Positions 1-9,211 of a stretch of 64,000 nt of DNA are shown piece after piece; within the stretch, counting starts at the first letter, position 1; the number at the start of each line of letters is the position of its first letter. Under the pieces are notes generated by a model that searched no databases, was not told the origin of the DNA, and saw only the letters and a list, made by a program, of their open reading frames with translations. The DNA comes from an uncultured Hoeflea sp. (lineage in GTDB: Bacteria; Pseudomonadota; Alphaproteobacteria; Rhizobiales; Rhizobiaceae), in contig NZ_CANMVK010000005.1 of NCBI RefSeq assembly GCF_947501405.1, forward strand, positions 219,734 to 283,733, given 5' to 3'. A program made the translations under genes and the position numbers.

Positions 1-155
1 AAATGCGGAATGTCGATGACCGCCAGCGGATCGGTGGTTTCGACCAGAATGCGCATACCCGGGGCCAGGCTGCGAAGATGTTTGCGCGCGCGCAGAACCG
101 GAAGCGGACATTTCAGGCCGCGCAAATCCAGCGCTTCGGCCTTTGTGTCGCTCAA
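1..155 (-). CDS. tusA: TusA-family sulfurtransferase (partial, C-terminus beyond window)
   Basis: The minus strand encodes 51 residues before the window edge. They contain the sequence DLRGLKCPLPVLRARK, which is the TusA/SirA signature with the CPxP motif whose cysteine carries the persulfide. TusA-type proteins are small cytosolic sulfur carriers used in tRNA thiolation and molybdenum cofactor metabolism. The start is a TTG at 153-155, preceded by GGAGCAGC. It overlaps the TGA of the upstream L,D-transpeptidase-like gene as TTGA, so translation is probably coupled. Which TusA paralogue this is cannot be told from the fragment. Confidence 0.8.
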   Translation of the reverse strand, partial: MSDTKAEALDLRGLKCPLPVLRARKHLRSLAPGMRILVETTDPLAVIDIPH

Positions 156-1381
156 TTGCTGCTCCAGATCTTCCAAAACGGCTTTTCGGTCTCGGCCGCC
201 GCACTTGTCCCGGCGGCCGGCGCAGCAGCGGCGGGATTGGGCACGGGAACCGGAACGCCTTCGGTCGCGGTGACCGGGGCTGGCAGCGGGCTTGACGCCT
301 CGACAGCCGGTGCGGCATGGTCCTGTTCCACGGCTTGTTGAGGTGTCGCGGCAGGTTGAGACGCCATTGCGCGCAGCGGATTGGCGGTGGAAAACAGGCT
401 CATCACCGGGGATGCGGGCGACTGACCGCCATTGGCGGCAAGCCGGGCGGCGCGGTCAGCTTCACGCGCGGCGCGCTTGGTTTCTGTCTCTGCCTGCGCC
501 TGGGCCTGTGCGATCTCGCGGGCCTCTTCCTTGTCGAACTTGGCCACCGCCTTGGTGAAAGCCTGGTTCCAGGTTTTCTCATAAGCGTAATGGGCCGAAG
601 CCAGGGTCTGGGGCACGTTGGCTGGCGGGCAGGCCTCACTGGCGCGAAACGCCGCGGTTTCCAGTTCCAGCACCTGGTTGAACACGTAACGCCGCTCGCA
701 GACCTCGACCTTGGGCGGCCGTTTGGTCAGCTCAAAATGATCATAACCGGTCTTGAGCATTTTCCAGAACTCGAAATGCTCGCTGTCGCGGTGGCGCGCC
801 ATGTTTTCCGGAGTCATGCGGAAGGGCAGCGCCTCGACCAGGAAGTATTCCTGACCGCCCTTGAAGGCGTCGCGGGCGAATCCGTAGATCTCGAGCACCT
901 GCTCGTCAGTCATCGAATAGCAGCCTGCCGACGAGCAGGCGCCGTGCACCATCAGGTTCGAGCCGGTACGGTTGTGGGATTGGTCGTAGGAGTTCGGGAA
1001 GCCCATGTTGAACGACAGGTAGTAGCTCGAGTTCGGGTTCATCTGGGAGGGATAGACCCGGTAATAGCCTTCCGGAGCCTGGCGGTCGCCTTCCTTGAAT
1101 TTCGGTCCGAGTTCGCCCGACCATTTGCAGATTTCGTAGGAGGCGATGATGTCGTAGCGGCCGTTGCCCTTTTGCTTCCAGACCTCGAGAATGCCCTCTT
1201 CCTTGAAGATGCGCATCATGATGGGCGAGCGCGTGCTCATGTCGTGCGCCTTCATCTTGTTGACGAGGCGGGCGGGCAACGGATGCTCGACTTTGTTGGA
1301 AACCGAATCCAGCGCATCCTGACAGCCGCTAAGGCCCAGAAGCAGCACAGGAATGAAACGCAAAGTTCTGATCGGTGTCAT
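152..1381 (-). CDS. L,D-transpeptidase (YkuD/YafK-like) lipoprotein
   Basis: This is a 409-residue protein. The N-terminus is a lipoprotein signal (hydrophobic run ending LLGLSGC, lipobox cysteine near residue 20), so it should be anchored to a periplasmic membrane face. The middle contains MVHGACSSAGCYSM, matching the YafK-like L,D-transpeptidase active site (HG then S-x-G-C). Enzymes of this family form or cleave peptidoglycan cross-links or attach proteins to peptidoglycan. The C-terminal third is low-complexity, rich in Ala, Pro and Glu/Gln with a coiled-coil-like EAREIAQAQ stretch. The ATG at 1381 was chosen because it starts the signal peptide; the upstream extension is not hydrophobic. 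The gene overlaps tusA at its 3' end. Confidence 0.78.
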   Translation of the reverse strand: MTPIRTLRFIPVLLLGLSGCQDALDSVSNKVEHPLPARLVNKMKAHDMSTRSPIMMRIFKEEGILEVWKQKGNGRYDIIASYEICKWSGELGPKFKEGDRQAPEGYYRVYPSQMNPNSSYYLSFNMGFPNSYDQSHNRTGSNLMVHGACSSAGCYSMTDEQVLEIYGFARDAFKGGQEYFLVEALPFRMTPENMARHRDSEHFEFWKMLKTGYDHFELTKRPPKVEVCERRYVFNQVLELETAAFRASEACPPANVPQTLASAHYAYEKTWNQAFTKAVAKFDKEEAREIAQAQAQAETETKRAAREADRAARLAANGGQSPASPVMSLFSTANPLRAMASQPAATPQQAVEQDHAAPAVEASSPLPAPVTATEGVPVPVPNPAAAAPAAGTSAAAETEKPFWKIWSSN

Positions 1382-1568
1382 GGTGTCTCGTTGGCAGTGC
1401 GTTTGCGGGACGCGGGACAGGATCCGCGATGCCAGCGTTTGGCGTCGATACCCAACCATACGCGGGACCGGTTCATGAAGCCTTAACCTTCCCGCGCCGA
1501 CTGTCGTCATGGCGATGGAACCAAGATAGACTAATACGGTCGAAAATGTGGCCCGAATGGGGCGAAAG

Positions 1569-2525
1569 TCAACCGATCTGCCGGCCGATCTCCAGGAACT
1601 TCTTGCGCCGTCCAGCGCGCAGTTCGTCACCTGACAGCGCATTGAGCTCTTCAAGGGCGGCAAAGATCGTGTCGCCGGTGCGCGCCACAACGCTTTCCGG
1701 ATCCCGATGCGCGCCGCCCACGGGCTCGTCAATGATGCCATCGATGATGCCCAATCCCTGCAGATCCTCGGCTGTGATCTTCATCGAGGTGGCCGCATCC
1801 TTGGCGCGGGTGGCGTCGCGCCACAGGATCGAAGCCGCGCCCTCGGGCGAGATCACCGAATAGATGGCGTGTTCGAGCATGTAGACACGGTTGCCGGTGG
1901 CGATTGCAATGGCGCCGCCGGAGCCGCCCTCTCCGATGATCACCGACACCAGCGGCACACGGATGTTGAGGCAGGTCTCGGTGGAGCGGGCGATGGCTTC
2001 GGCCTGGCCGCGCTCTTCCGCGCCTATGCCGGGATAGGCGCCCGCGGTGTCGATGAGCGTCACAACCGGAATTTCGAAACGGTCGGCGAGTTCCATCACC
2101 CGGATTGCCTTGCGATAGCCCTCGGGCCGGGCGGAGCCGAAATTGTGGTGAATACGGGTCTTGGTGTCGTGGCCCTTCTCCTGGCCGATCAGCGCGACCG
2201 GCTGACCGCGAAACCGTGCAAAGCCCGCCTGGATAGCCGCGTCCTCGGCGAATTTGCGGTCGCCTGCAAGCGGCGTGAACTCGTCGAACAGAGCCTTGGC
2301 GTATTCATCGAAATGCGGCCGGGCGGGGTGGCGGGCGACTTGGGTCTTCTGCCAGGGGTCGAGCCGGTTGTAGATTTCGGCCATGGCGTCGCGCGCCCGG
2401 GTCTCCAATCGCGCGATCTCCTCGCCGGTGTCGACGCTTTCGTCCTCGGAGGCGAGTTTGCGCAGTTCGAGGATCTTGCCTTCCAGGTCGGAGATCGGCT
2501 TTTCGAAGTCTAGGTAATTGTGCAT
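1569..2525 (-). CDS. accA: Acetyl-CoA carboxylase carboxyltransferase subunit alpha
   Basis: This 318-residue protein is the usual length for AccA and starts with the typical [15 protein letters not shown]. AccA pairs with AccD to move the carboxyl group from biotin carboxyl carrier protein to acetyl-CoA, making malonyl-CoA, the first committed step of fatty acid synthesis. The crotonase-fold core is visible, including a glycine-rich GEGGSGGA stretch and the [11 protein letters not shown] segment. The gene is the last of a minus-strand run after xerD, separated from it by 155 bp that should hold its promoter. Nothing is unusual about it. Confidence 0.97.
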   Translation of the reverse strand: MHNYLDFEKPISDLEGKILELRKLASEDESVDTGEEIARLETRARDAMAEIYNRLDPWQKTQVARHPARPHFDEYAKALFDEFTPLAGDRKFAEDAAIQAGFARFRGQPVALIGQEKGHDTKTRIHHNFGSARPEGYRKAIRVMELADRFEIPVVTLIDTAGAYPGIGAEERGQAEAIARSTETCLNIRVPLVSVIIGEGGSGGAIAIATGNRVYMLEHAIYSVISPEGAASILWRDATRAKDAATSMKITAEDLQGLGIIDGIIDEPVGGAHRDPESVVARTGDTIFAALEELNALSGDELRAGRRKKFLEIGRQIG

Positions 2526-2680
2526 GGAGTTCTTCCGCGCGGACGCCCGCCTTCGTGTTCACTGCGTACAGTCAATCGCAGTTACATGCTGCTGTCACGC
2601 TTTGATTGCCCGCGGCCCAGCCAAAGACTGGCGATGGTTCGGCCCTGGATTGGCCGCAGACTGACTTGTCTCAGGCGCGC

Positions 2681-3622
2681 TTAATCGCGATTTTTGGCGG
2701 GCTTTGCAAGGGGGTGATGTTCATTGACGAGTTGCTTTAGCCTTTCGTCGAGGACGTGGGTGTAGATTTGCGTGGTGGAGATATCCGCATGGCCAAGCAG
2801 TTCCTGCACCGCGCGCAAATCTGCGCCGCCGGCCAGCAGATGGCTCGCGAAGGCGTGTCGCAGCACATGCGGAGAAACGCTGGCCGCTGGCAGACCGGCG
2901 CGGGCGGCTGTCTCCTTGAGCTCGCGCGCAAACACCTGCCGCGACAAATGGCCCCCGCTGGATTTCGCCGGAAACAGAAAGCCCGCGTCTTCGGGGCCAT
3001 CGCCGATGGCTGTGAGCCAGGCATCCAGCGCCGCGCGCGCCGGGCGTGACATTGGCACCATCCGCTCCTTGGCGCCCTTGCCGCGGACAATGAGAAAGCG
3101 GCCGTCTTCGGCCAGCACCCGAAAGGGCAGGCTCACCAGTTCGCTGACCCGCATGCCGGTGGCGTAAAGCAATTCCAGAAGTGCGCGAAACCGGATCCGC
3201 TGCAAGGTTTCCGACGGATTGCCGGCGGCAGCGATGTCCGCTTCGGCCTGAGCCAGCAAGCGGCTGACATCATCGATGCTTAAGATCTTGGGCAGCGACC
3301 GGGATTTGCGCGGCGAATCCACCACGCCGGTGGGGTCATCCTCGCGCAGACCCTCGGCGTGGAGAAACTTGTAGAACTGACGCAACGCGGAAAGCCGGCG
3401 TGCCTGTGACGCTGGCGAGAAGCCGCGCGCGGCCAGATCTGCGAGGATGCCGGCAATATCTTCAGCGCGGGCGCGGGCGAGCGTGGTGCCGAGGCTTGCA
3501 AGCACATCCGAGGCATCATCGAGATCGCGCCTATAGGCTTCCAGCGTGTTGACCGCCGCGCCGCGTTCGGCGCTCATCATCTCGAGGAAGGATTCGGCAT
3601 GGGCGGCGCTGAGATCGCGCAT
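2681..3622 (-). CDS. xerD: Site-specific tyrosine recombinase XerD
   Basis: This is a 313-residue tyrosine recombinase with an N-terminal SAM-like core-binding domain (about 1-100) and a C-terminal catalytic domain. The catalytic residues are visible: R158 in ATGMRVSE, a lysine in GKGAKER (about 182-185), H252 and R255 in HVLRHAF, H278 in LLGHADI, and the nucleophile Y287. XerC/XerD resolve chromosome dimers at dif. Location next to accA and aroK, and the absence of mobile-element neighbours, identify it as the housekeeping XerD rather than an integrase. It lies 18 bp downstream of a small membrane-protein gene and may share its transcript. Confidence 0.93.
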   Translation of the reverse strand: MRDLSAAHAESFLEMMSAERGAAVNTLEAYRRDLDDASDVLASLGTTLARARAEDIAGILADLAARGFSPASQARRLSALRQFYKFLHAEGLREDDPTGVVDSPRKSRSLPKILSIDDVSRLLAQAEADIAAAGNPSETLQRIRFRALLELLYATGMRVSELVSLPFRVLAEDGRFLIVRGKGAKERMVPMSRPARAALDAWLTAIGDGPEDAGFLFPAKSSGGHLSRQVFARELKETAARAGLPAASVSPHVLRHAFASHLLAGGADLRAVQELLGHADISTTQIYTHVLDERLKQLVNEHHPLAKPAKNRD

Positions 3623-3640
3623 GATCGGAAACAGATCCCG

Positions 3641-3784
3641 TTAGCGGTTGAGCTTCTCGGTCGGCACGCGGATGGTAACATCTCGCTCCACCGGCTCGAC
3701 ATAAATCACCAGGGCGAACATCGCCGCATAGGCCAGTCCGGCGATGACGCCGCAAAAGGCGAGGAAACGAAACAGGGTTGGCAT
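3641..3784 (-). CDS. Small single-pass membrane protein
   Basis: This 47-residue ORF runs from ATG at 3782-3784 to TAA at 3641-3643. It reads MPTLFRFLAFCGVIAG at the start, then one hydrophobic helix (about residues 5-31), then a short charged tail ending in PTEKLNR. It lies 18 bp upstream of xerD on the same strand and is divergent from aroK. Proteins of this kind occur at the same place in other Rhizobiaceae, from memory, and are sometimes mislabelled as histidine kinase. No catalytic motif is present and the function is unknown. Coding status is supported by length, hydrophobic pattern and position. Confidence 0.65.
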   Translation of the reverse strand: MPTLFRFLAFCGVIAGLAYAAMFALVIYVEPVERDVTIRVPTEKLNR

Positions 3785-3930
3785 ATGTGCTCCGTAAAGC
3801 TTGATGGCATGTTATGGAACAGCCGACCGGGCGGATCAACCCGGCCGCGGCCGCCCCGGAAGCTTGACGCACCGGTGGACATGGCCAATAGAAGGCCCCA
3901 ACCTTCAAACGCAAGGGCCGGGGGCGCAAG

Positions 3931-4530
3931 GTGACGGCAGACCAGACAGGCGCGTTGACGCAGGACATCGCCCGGGCACGGAAGGCGCTGGGGCGGCGTA
4001 ATCTGGTGTTCGTCGGGCTGATGGGCGCCGGCAAATCCGCCATCGGCCGGCTTGTCGCGCAGATGCTGGAAATCCCCTTTGTCGATTCCGATCACGAGAT
4101 TGAACGGGTGTCGCGGATGACCATCCCCGAACTGTTCGATGCCTATGGCGAAGCTGAGTTTCGGGCGCTGGAAGCTCGGGTGATCAAGCGGCTTCTCAAG
4201 ACAGGGCCGCGGGTGCTTTCCACCGGCGGCGGCGCCTTCATGAACGAGGCCACCCGGGCGATGGTGCTGAAATCGGGCCTGTCAGTCTGGCTCAAGGCTG
4301 ATCTTGAGGTGTTGTGGATGCGGGTGTGCAAACGTGACACAAGACCATTGCTGAAGACCGCCAACCCGAAGCAGACGCTGTCGGATCTCTTGGATCAGCG
4401 TTACCCGGTCTATGAACTGGCGCATCTTACAGTCCAGTCGCGCAATGACGCCAAGGACACAATCGCCGCCGAAACCATCGCCGCGCTTGCGCGGTTCGAT
4501 CAAGCTCAGGACAGGGCGCACACGCCATGA
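3931..4530 (+). CDS. aroK: Shikimate kinase
   Basis: This 199-residue protein phosphorylates shikimate with ATP in the aromatic amino acid pathway. The Walker A motif GLMGAGKS is at residues 29-36, followed by the shikimate-binding D-x-D region (DSDHEIE) and the STGGGAF glycine-rich segment. The start is a GTG at 3931, which gives an N-terminal extension of about 20 residues before the first strand, as is common in rhizobial AroK. Its last four bases overlap the aroB start (ATGA), so the two consecutive shikimate-pathway genes are probably translationally coupled. Confidence 0.95.
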   Translation: MTADQTGALTQDIARARKALGRRNLVFVGLMGAGKSAIGRLVAQMLEIPFVDSDHEIERVSRMTIPELFDAYGEAEFRALEARVIKRLLKTGPRVLSTGGGAFMNEATRAMVLKSGLSVWLKADLEVLWMRVCKRDTRPLLKTANPKQTLSDLLDQRYPVYELAHLTVQSRNDAKDTIAAETIAALARFDQAQDRAHTP

Positions 4531-5663
4531 CACAGCCAGTTTCCCAGCAATCCGGCGAGCGGGTGGTTCACGTCGAACTTGGCGCACGCGGATACGACAT
4601 CGTGATCGGCCCCGGGCTCCTTGCGCGTTGCGGTGCAGAGATCGCCGCGCGCCGGCCCGGCATCCGTTGTGCCATTGTCACTGACCGCAATGTGGCGGCG
4701 GTGCATTTGCAGGCACTGACCGCCAGCCTGTCAGCGGCCGGAATTGAAGCGGTTCCGCTGCTGCTGGAACCCGGCGAGAAAACCAAGTGTTTCGATGAGC
4801 TGGTTCATGTCTGCGATCATGTGCTTGGCGCCCGGCTGGAGCGCGGCGACGCGGTTCTTGCTCTGGGCGGCGGCGTTATCGGCGATCTGGCCGGGTTTGC
4901 GGCGGGAATCGTGCGCCGCGGCATGCGGTTCATCCAGATGCCGACCAGCCTTCTGGCACAGGTGGATTCCTCGGTTGGCGGCAAGACCGGGATCAATGCA
5001 TCGCATGGCAAGAATCTGATCGGGGTGTTTCATCAGCCGGATCTGGTGCTTGCCGATACAGATGTGCTCGACACCTTGCCGATCCGTGAATTTCGCGCCG
5101 GCTATGCGGAGATGGCCAAATACGGGCTGATCGACCGGCCGGCATTCTTTGCCTGGCTCGAATCCAATTGGCGAACTGTGTTTTCGGGCGGGGATGCGCG
5201 CATTCACGCGATTGCCGAGAGCTGTCGGGCCAAGGCCGAAGTGGTGGCCGCCGACGAGCGCGAAGGCGGGGCGCGGGCATTGCTCAATCTGGGCCATACA
5301 TTCGGCCATGCTCTGGAAGCGGCGACGCAGTATGACAGCCGGCGTCTGGTGCATGGTGAGGGCGTGGCGATCGGCATGGTGCTGGCGCACGAGTTTTCAG
5401 CCCGCATGAACCTCGCCAGCCCCGATGATGCGGCGCGGGTGCAGCGGCATCTTGATGAAGTCGGATTACCGACCCGGATGACGGATATTGAAGGCGAGCT
5501 GTCCAGTACCGATATACTGATGGAACACATCGCGCAGGACAAGAAGGTCAAGCGCGGGGCGTTGACCTTCATTCTGACGCGCGGCATTGGCGAAAGTTTC
5601 ATCGCCGATGACGTGCCGCAGGCGGAGGTGTTTCGATTTCTTGAGGAAAAACGGGCATCATGA
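4527..5663 (+). CDS. aroB: 3-dehydroquinate synthase
   Basis: This 378-residue protein is of normal AroB length. It converts DAHP to 3-dehydroquinate using NAD and a divalent metal. Family signatures are visible: GGGVIGDLAGF for NAD binding, PTSLLAQVDSSVGGKT, the metal-ligand region NLGHTFGHA and the basic KDKKVKRG-like segment (here QDKKVKRG) near the C-terminus. It overlaps aroK at the front and the CorC-like gene at the back, both as ATGA junctions, and so sits in a tight three-gene operon. Confidence 0.97.
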   Translation: MTQPVSQQSGERVVHVELGARGYDIVIGPGLLARCGAEIAARRPGIRCAIVTDRNVAAVHLQALTASLSAAGIEAVPLLLEPGEKTKCFDELVHVCDHVLGARLERGDAVLALGGGVIGDLAGFAAGIVRRGMRFIQMPTSLLAQVDSSVGGKTGINASHGKNLIGVFHQPDLVLADTDVLDTLPIREFRAGYAEMAKYGLIDRPAFFAWLESNWRTVFSGGDARIHAIAESCRAKAEVVAADEREGGARALLNLGHTFGHALEAATQYDSRRLVHGEGVAIGMVLAHEFSARMNLASPDDAARVQRHLDEVGLPTRMTDIEGELSSTDILMEHIAQDKKVKRGALTFILTRGIGESFIADDVPQAEVFRFLEEKRAS

Positions 5664-6955
5664 TGCTGGAAACGATTGGCGCGGCCCTGGCCGAACACGG
5701 GTTTACTATCCTGGCCATCTTCGGCCTTATCGGAGTTTCAGGCTTTTTTTCGGGCTCGGAAACAGCGCTGACGGCTGCCTCCCGGGCGAGAATGCATTCG
5801 CTGGAAACCAGCGGCGAAAGCCGCGCAGGCACCGTAAGTTCACTGATCGAGCGCAGGGACCGCTTGATCGGCGCGCTGCTGGTCGGCAACAATCTGGTCA
5901 ACATTTTGGCCTCAGCCCTTGCAACCAGCGTGCTGTTGTCGATCTTCGGGGATTCCGGCGTCGCGCTGGCAACGCTGATCATGACCATGCTGCTGGTGGT
6001 ATTTGCGGAAGTGCTGCCCAAGAGCTGGGCGATTTCGAACCCGGACCGCTTCGCCATGACGGTGGCGCCGGTGGTCAAGCCCTTTGTGTTGGTCGTCGGG
6101 CCGCTGTCGAGTTTCATCAACTGGTTCGTGCGCAAGATCATGGCGCTGTTCGGGGTCACGTTTGCGGCTGAAACCTCGATGTTGTCAGCACATGAGGAAA
6201 TTCGCGGCGCGGTGGATCTGCTGCACCGGGAGGGATCGGTGATCAAGGACGACCGCGACCGGCTTGGCGGGGTTCTGGATCTGGGCGAACTTGAAGTCTC
6301 GGATGTGATGATCCACCGCACCTCGATGCGGATGATCAATGCCGACGACACTCCGGAAGCCAGCGTGCGCGCGGTGCTCGACAGCCCCTATACGCGGATG
6401 CCGATCTGGCGCGGCTCGATGGAAAACATCATCGGCATCGTTCACGCCAAGGACGTGCTGCGGGCGCTCGCGGACGCCGCAAATGAGCCGCAGCGTATCG
6501 ATGTGGTGAAGATTGCGCAGAAGCCCTGGTTTGTGCCCGATACAACCAGCGTGCCCGACCAGCTCAACGCCTTTTTGCGGCGCAAGGCACATATCGCCGT
6601 CGTGGTCGACGAATATGGCGAGGTGGAAGGCCTGGTCACGCTCGAGGACATTCTCGAGGAGATCGTCGGCGAGATTGCCGATGAGCATGATACCGAAGTT
6701 CAGGGTGTGCGCCAGGAAGCCGACGGGTCGGTGGTTGTCGACGGCTGGGTGCCGGTGCGTGATCTCAATCGTGCGCTGGACTGGTCATTGCCTGATGATG
6801 AGGCGACCACGGTAGCAGGTCTCGTGATTCATGAATCGCAGACGATTCCCGAAGAGAAGCAGGCCTTCACCTTCCACGGAAAACGGTTCATCGTCATGAA
6901 GCGTGATCGCAACCGGATCACCCGGCTGAGGATCAGGCCCGCCGAAACCCTCTGA
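5660..6955 (+). CDS. HlyC/CorC-family protein with DUF21 and CBS domains
   Basis: This is a 431-residue membrane protein. Residues about 1-190 form a DUF21 (CNNM) transmembrane domain with several hydrophobic helices and the SGSETALTAASRARM signature. A CBS-domain pair follows (about 210-330, including VSDVMIHRTSM and VVDEYGEVEGLVTLEDILEEIVG), then a CorC/HlyC C-terminal domain. Members are linked to magnesium or cobalt export or resistance; the exact substrate cannot be read from sequence. It overlaps the end of aroB by four bases. In Rhizobiaceae this gene commonly follows aroB, from memory. It converges with bolA downstream. Confidence 0.88.
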   Translation: MMLETIGAALAEHGFTILAIFGLIGVSGFFSGSETALTAASRARMHSLETSGESRAGTVSSLIERRDRLIGALLVGNNLVNILASALATSVLLSIFGDSGVALATLIMTMLLVVFAEVLPKSWAISNPDRFAMTVAPVVKPFVLVVGPLSSFINWFVRKIMALFGVTFAAETSMLSAHEEIRGAVDLLHREGSVIKDDRDRLGGVLDLGELEVSDVMIHRTSMRMINADDTPEASVRAVLDSPYTRMPIWRGSMENIIGIVHAKDVLRALADAANEPQRIDVVKIAQKPWFVPDTTSVPDQLNAFLRRKAHIAVVVDEYGEVEGLVTLEDILEEIVGEIADEHDTEVQGVRQEADGSVVVDGWVPVRDLNRALDWSLPDDEATTVAGLVIHESQTIPEEKQAFTFHGKRFIVMKRDRNRITRLRIRPAETL

Positions 6956-7012
6956 CATGCAGCCGGCCACGGCGGACAAAAGAGCTGACCGCAACCGCAT
7001 CTGGTGAAGATG

Positions 7013-7315
7013 CTACCAGCGTGTCGGTTCGCCGGGAGCGGCGGCTTCCACCGCCATGGCGTGCAGCCCGCTGTCGAGTTCGGGCTTGAGCAGCGCATTG
7101 ACGGCGCGGTGACGCTCGATCCGTGACATGCCTTCAAAGGCGCCGGCGACAATGCGGATGCGGAAATGAGTCTCACCGCCGCCGTCAAATGTTGCGGCGC
7201 CGCCCTCGTCGGCATTGTGATGGCCGGCGTGAAGATGGCTCTCATTGATCACCACCAGTCGCTCGGGATCAAAACGCTCGCTCAAGGTGGTTTCGATGCG
7301 GCTTTGGCGAGACAT
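7013..7315 (-). CDS. bolA: BolA-family protein
   Basis: This 100-residue protein begins MSRQSRIETTLSERF and has the BolA fold signature: central VVINESHLHAGHH and then THFRIRIVAGAFEGMSRIERHR. BolA proteins bind monothiol glutaredoxins and [2Fe-2S] clusters and act in iron homeostasis or transcriptional control. The ATG at 7315 was chosen over a longer reading frame because the family begins here. It diverges from the J-domain gene across 145 bp and converges with the CorC-like gene. Confidence 0.9.
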   Translation of the reverse strand: MSRQSRIETTLSERFDPERLVVINESHLHAGHHNADEGGAATFDGGGETHFRIRIVAGAFEGMSRIERHRAVNALLKPELDSGLHAMAVEAAAPGEPTRW

Positions 7316-7460
7316 GACGTCGCTCCTCGGGTCTTGATCGGTCACAATTTTCCTTTGCCGCCAAATGCGCAGTGGCATTCGCGATCAAGACGGGGTACGC
7401 AGCTTGAATCACCCTTGTCAATCCTTGTTCCCTAACGTGCAGAGCACCATAATCGACGTC

Positions 7461-8078
7461 ATGAAACTGGATTCCAAATATTTTGACCGCATCCGGGTCC
7501 GTCGCCGCGGCGAACGGGCAGCCGAACCGAGCACGCCGACGTGTCAGTGGGACGGATGCGACAAGCCCGGCGCGCATCGTGCGCCGGTGGGGCGCGACGC
7601 GGAGGGGCAGTATTTTCTGTTCTGCTTCGAGCATGCCCGCGACTACAACAAGGGCTACAATTACTTTTCCGGCCTGTCGGACGGTGAAATCGCGCGCTAT
7701 CAGAAAGAGGCGCTGACCGGCCACCGCCCGACCTGGAGCATGGGCGTGAACCGTGCCGCAAAGAGCGGGCCGACGCAGTCGACCGCGCGTTCGGGCTCGG
7801 CCGGATCACAGGCACGAATGCGCGATCCATTCGGTTTTTTCAACGAGCCGAAGCCCAACCGTCCGGTCAGGGCGCGCAAGGTCAAATCGCTGGAAGCCAA
7901 GGCCTTCGATACACTCGGCATTGCCAACAACGCCTCGGCGAGCGAAATCAAGACCCGCTACAAGGAACTGGTCAAGAAACATCACCCCGACGCCAATGGC
8001 GGCGACCGCGGATCGGAAGAGCGGTTCCGCGCTGTCATCCAGGCCTACCAATTGTTAAAGCAGTCTGGTTTCTGCTAA
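7461..8078 (+). CDS. J-domain (DnaJ-like) molecular co-chaperone
   Basis: This 205-residue protein has a C-terminal J domain (about 150-205) with AFDTLGIANNASASEIKTRY and an intact HPD motif in KKHHPDAN, which stimulates the ATPase of an Hsp70 partner. The N-terminal half contains two cysteine pairs (CQWDGC and a later FCFEHAR) that could bind zinc, but this is only inference. The ATG at 7461 starts the conserved MKLDSKYFDRIRV. This arrangement, with a J-domain gene between bolA and cobS, is typical of rhizobia. A specific client is unknown. Confidence 0.88.
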   Translation: MKLDSKYFDRIRVRRRGERAAEPSTPTCQWDGCDKPGAHRAPVGRDAEGQYFLFCFEHARDYNKGYNYFSGLSDGEIARYQKEALTGHRPTWSMGVNRAAKSGPTQSTARSGSAGSQARMRDPFGFFNEPKPNRPVRARKVKSLEAKAFDTLGIANNASASEIKTRYKELVKKHHPDANGGDRGSEERFRAVIQAYQLLKQSGFC

Positions 8079-8201
8079 GCGAACAGTCTAGGTCTCGTGC
8101 TCATACCAAAATGATGCTGTTTGTGAGAACGTGACCTTAAGCAGAATCAATGACCGGACGTGAGAGACGGCCCATTGGCGGGTGCGCCAGGCCTTGGAGA
8201 C

Positions 8202-9200
8202 ATGATGAGCAAGATCGACCTCGACATTACCAACCTGCCCGATACGACCGCCGTGGTGCGCGACGTTTTCGGCATCGATTCGGACCTCGTCGTCCCTGCC
8301 TACAAGGAGCGTGACGCCTATGTCCCGGATCTGGATCCGGACTATCTGTTTGATCGCGACACGACGCTGGCGATCCTGGCGGGTTTTGCCCACAATCGGC
8401 GGGTGATGGTGTCGGGCTATCACGGCACCGGCAAATCGACCCATATCGAGCAGGTGGCCGCACGGCTCAACTGGCCCTGCGTGCGTGTCAATCTTGACAG
8501 TCATGTCAGCCGCATCGATCTGGTCGGCAAGGACGCGATCGTGGTCCGCGATGGGCTTCAGGTGACCGAGTTCAAGGACGGGATCCTGCCCTGGGCCTAT
8601 CAGCACAATGTGGCGCTGGTGTTTGACGAGTATGATGCCGGCCGGCCCGACGTGATGTTCGTCATCCAGCGCGTACTTGAATCCTCGGGCCGGTTGACGC
8701 TGCTTGACCAGAGCCGCGTGATCCGTCCCCACCCCGCGTTCCGTCTGTTCGCCACCGCCAATACGGTAGGACTGGGCGATACTACCGGGCTTTACCACGG
8801 CACACAGCAGATCAACCAGGCGCAGATGGACCGCTGGTCGATTGTCACCACGCTGAACTATCTGCCGCATGATCAGGAAGTCGACATCGTCGCATCCAAG
8901 GTGAAGGAGTTCGCCAAGGGTGATGGCCGCGACACGATCTCGCGCATGGTGCGGGTGGCGGACATGACCCGCTCGTCTTTCATCAACGGTGATCTGTCTA
9001 CAGTGATGAGCCCGCGCACGGTGATCACCTGGGCCGAGAATGCCGAGATCTTCGGTGATGTGGCGATGGCATTCCGGCTGACGTTCCTCAACAAGTGCGA
9101 CGAACTGGAAAGGGCGCTGGTGGCCGAACATTACCAGCGTGCCTTTGGTGTCGAGCTCAAGGAAAGCGCCGCCAATATCGTTCTTAGCGCAACCGCCTGA
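8202..9200 (+). CDS. cobS: Aerobic cobaltochelatase subunit CobS
   Basis: This is a 332-residue AAA+ (MoxR-like) ATPase. The Walker A motif GYHGTGKST is at residues 72-80, and a Walker B segment [11 protein letters not shown] and the sensor region [12 protein letters not shown] follow. CobS works with CobT and CobN to insert cobalt into hydrogenobyrinic acid a,c-diamide in aerobic vitamin B12 synthesis. The start is the ATG-ATG at 8202, preceded by GGAGA; this gives the family length, while the longer GTG-started frame from 8160 does not. cobT follows almost directly. CobN is not in the window. Confidence 0.95.
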   Translation: MMSKIDLDITNLPDTTAVVRDVFGIDSDLVVPAYKERDAYVPDLDPDYLFDRDTTLAILAGFAHNRRVMVSGYHGTGKSTHIEQVAARLNWPCVRVNLDSHVSRIDLVGKDAIVVRDGLQVTEFKDGILPWAYQHNVALVFDEYDAGRPDVMFVIQRVLESSGRLTLLDQSRVIRPHPAFRLFATANTVGLGDTTGLYHGTQQINQAQMDRWSIVTTLNYLPHDQEVDIVASKVKEFAKGDGRDTISRMVRVADMTRSSFINGDLSTVMSPRTVITWAENAEIFGDVAMAFRLTFLNKCDELERALVAEHYQRAFGVELKESAANIVLSATA

Positions 9201-9211
9201 CGGATTTGGCC

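Noticed and set aside
317..1486. Long plus-strand frame opposite the L,D-transpeptidase gene
   Set aside because: Arg/Gly/Val-rich translation without family features; the minus strand has a lipobox and the active-site motif.
2560..2582. ACTGCG/CGCAGT inverted repeat upstream of accA
   Set aside because: Only 6-bp arms in GC-rich DNA; expected by chance.
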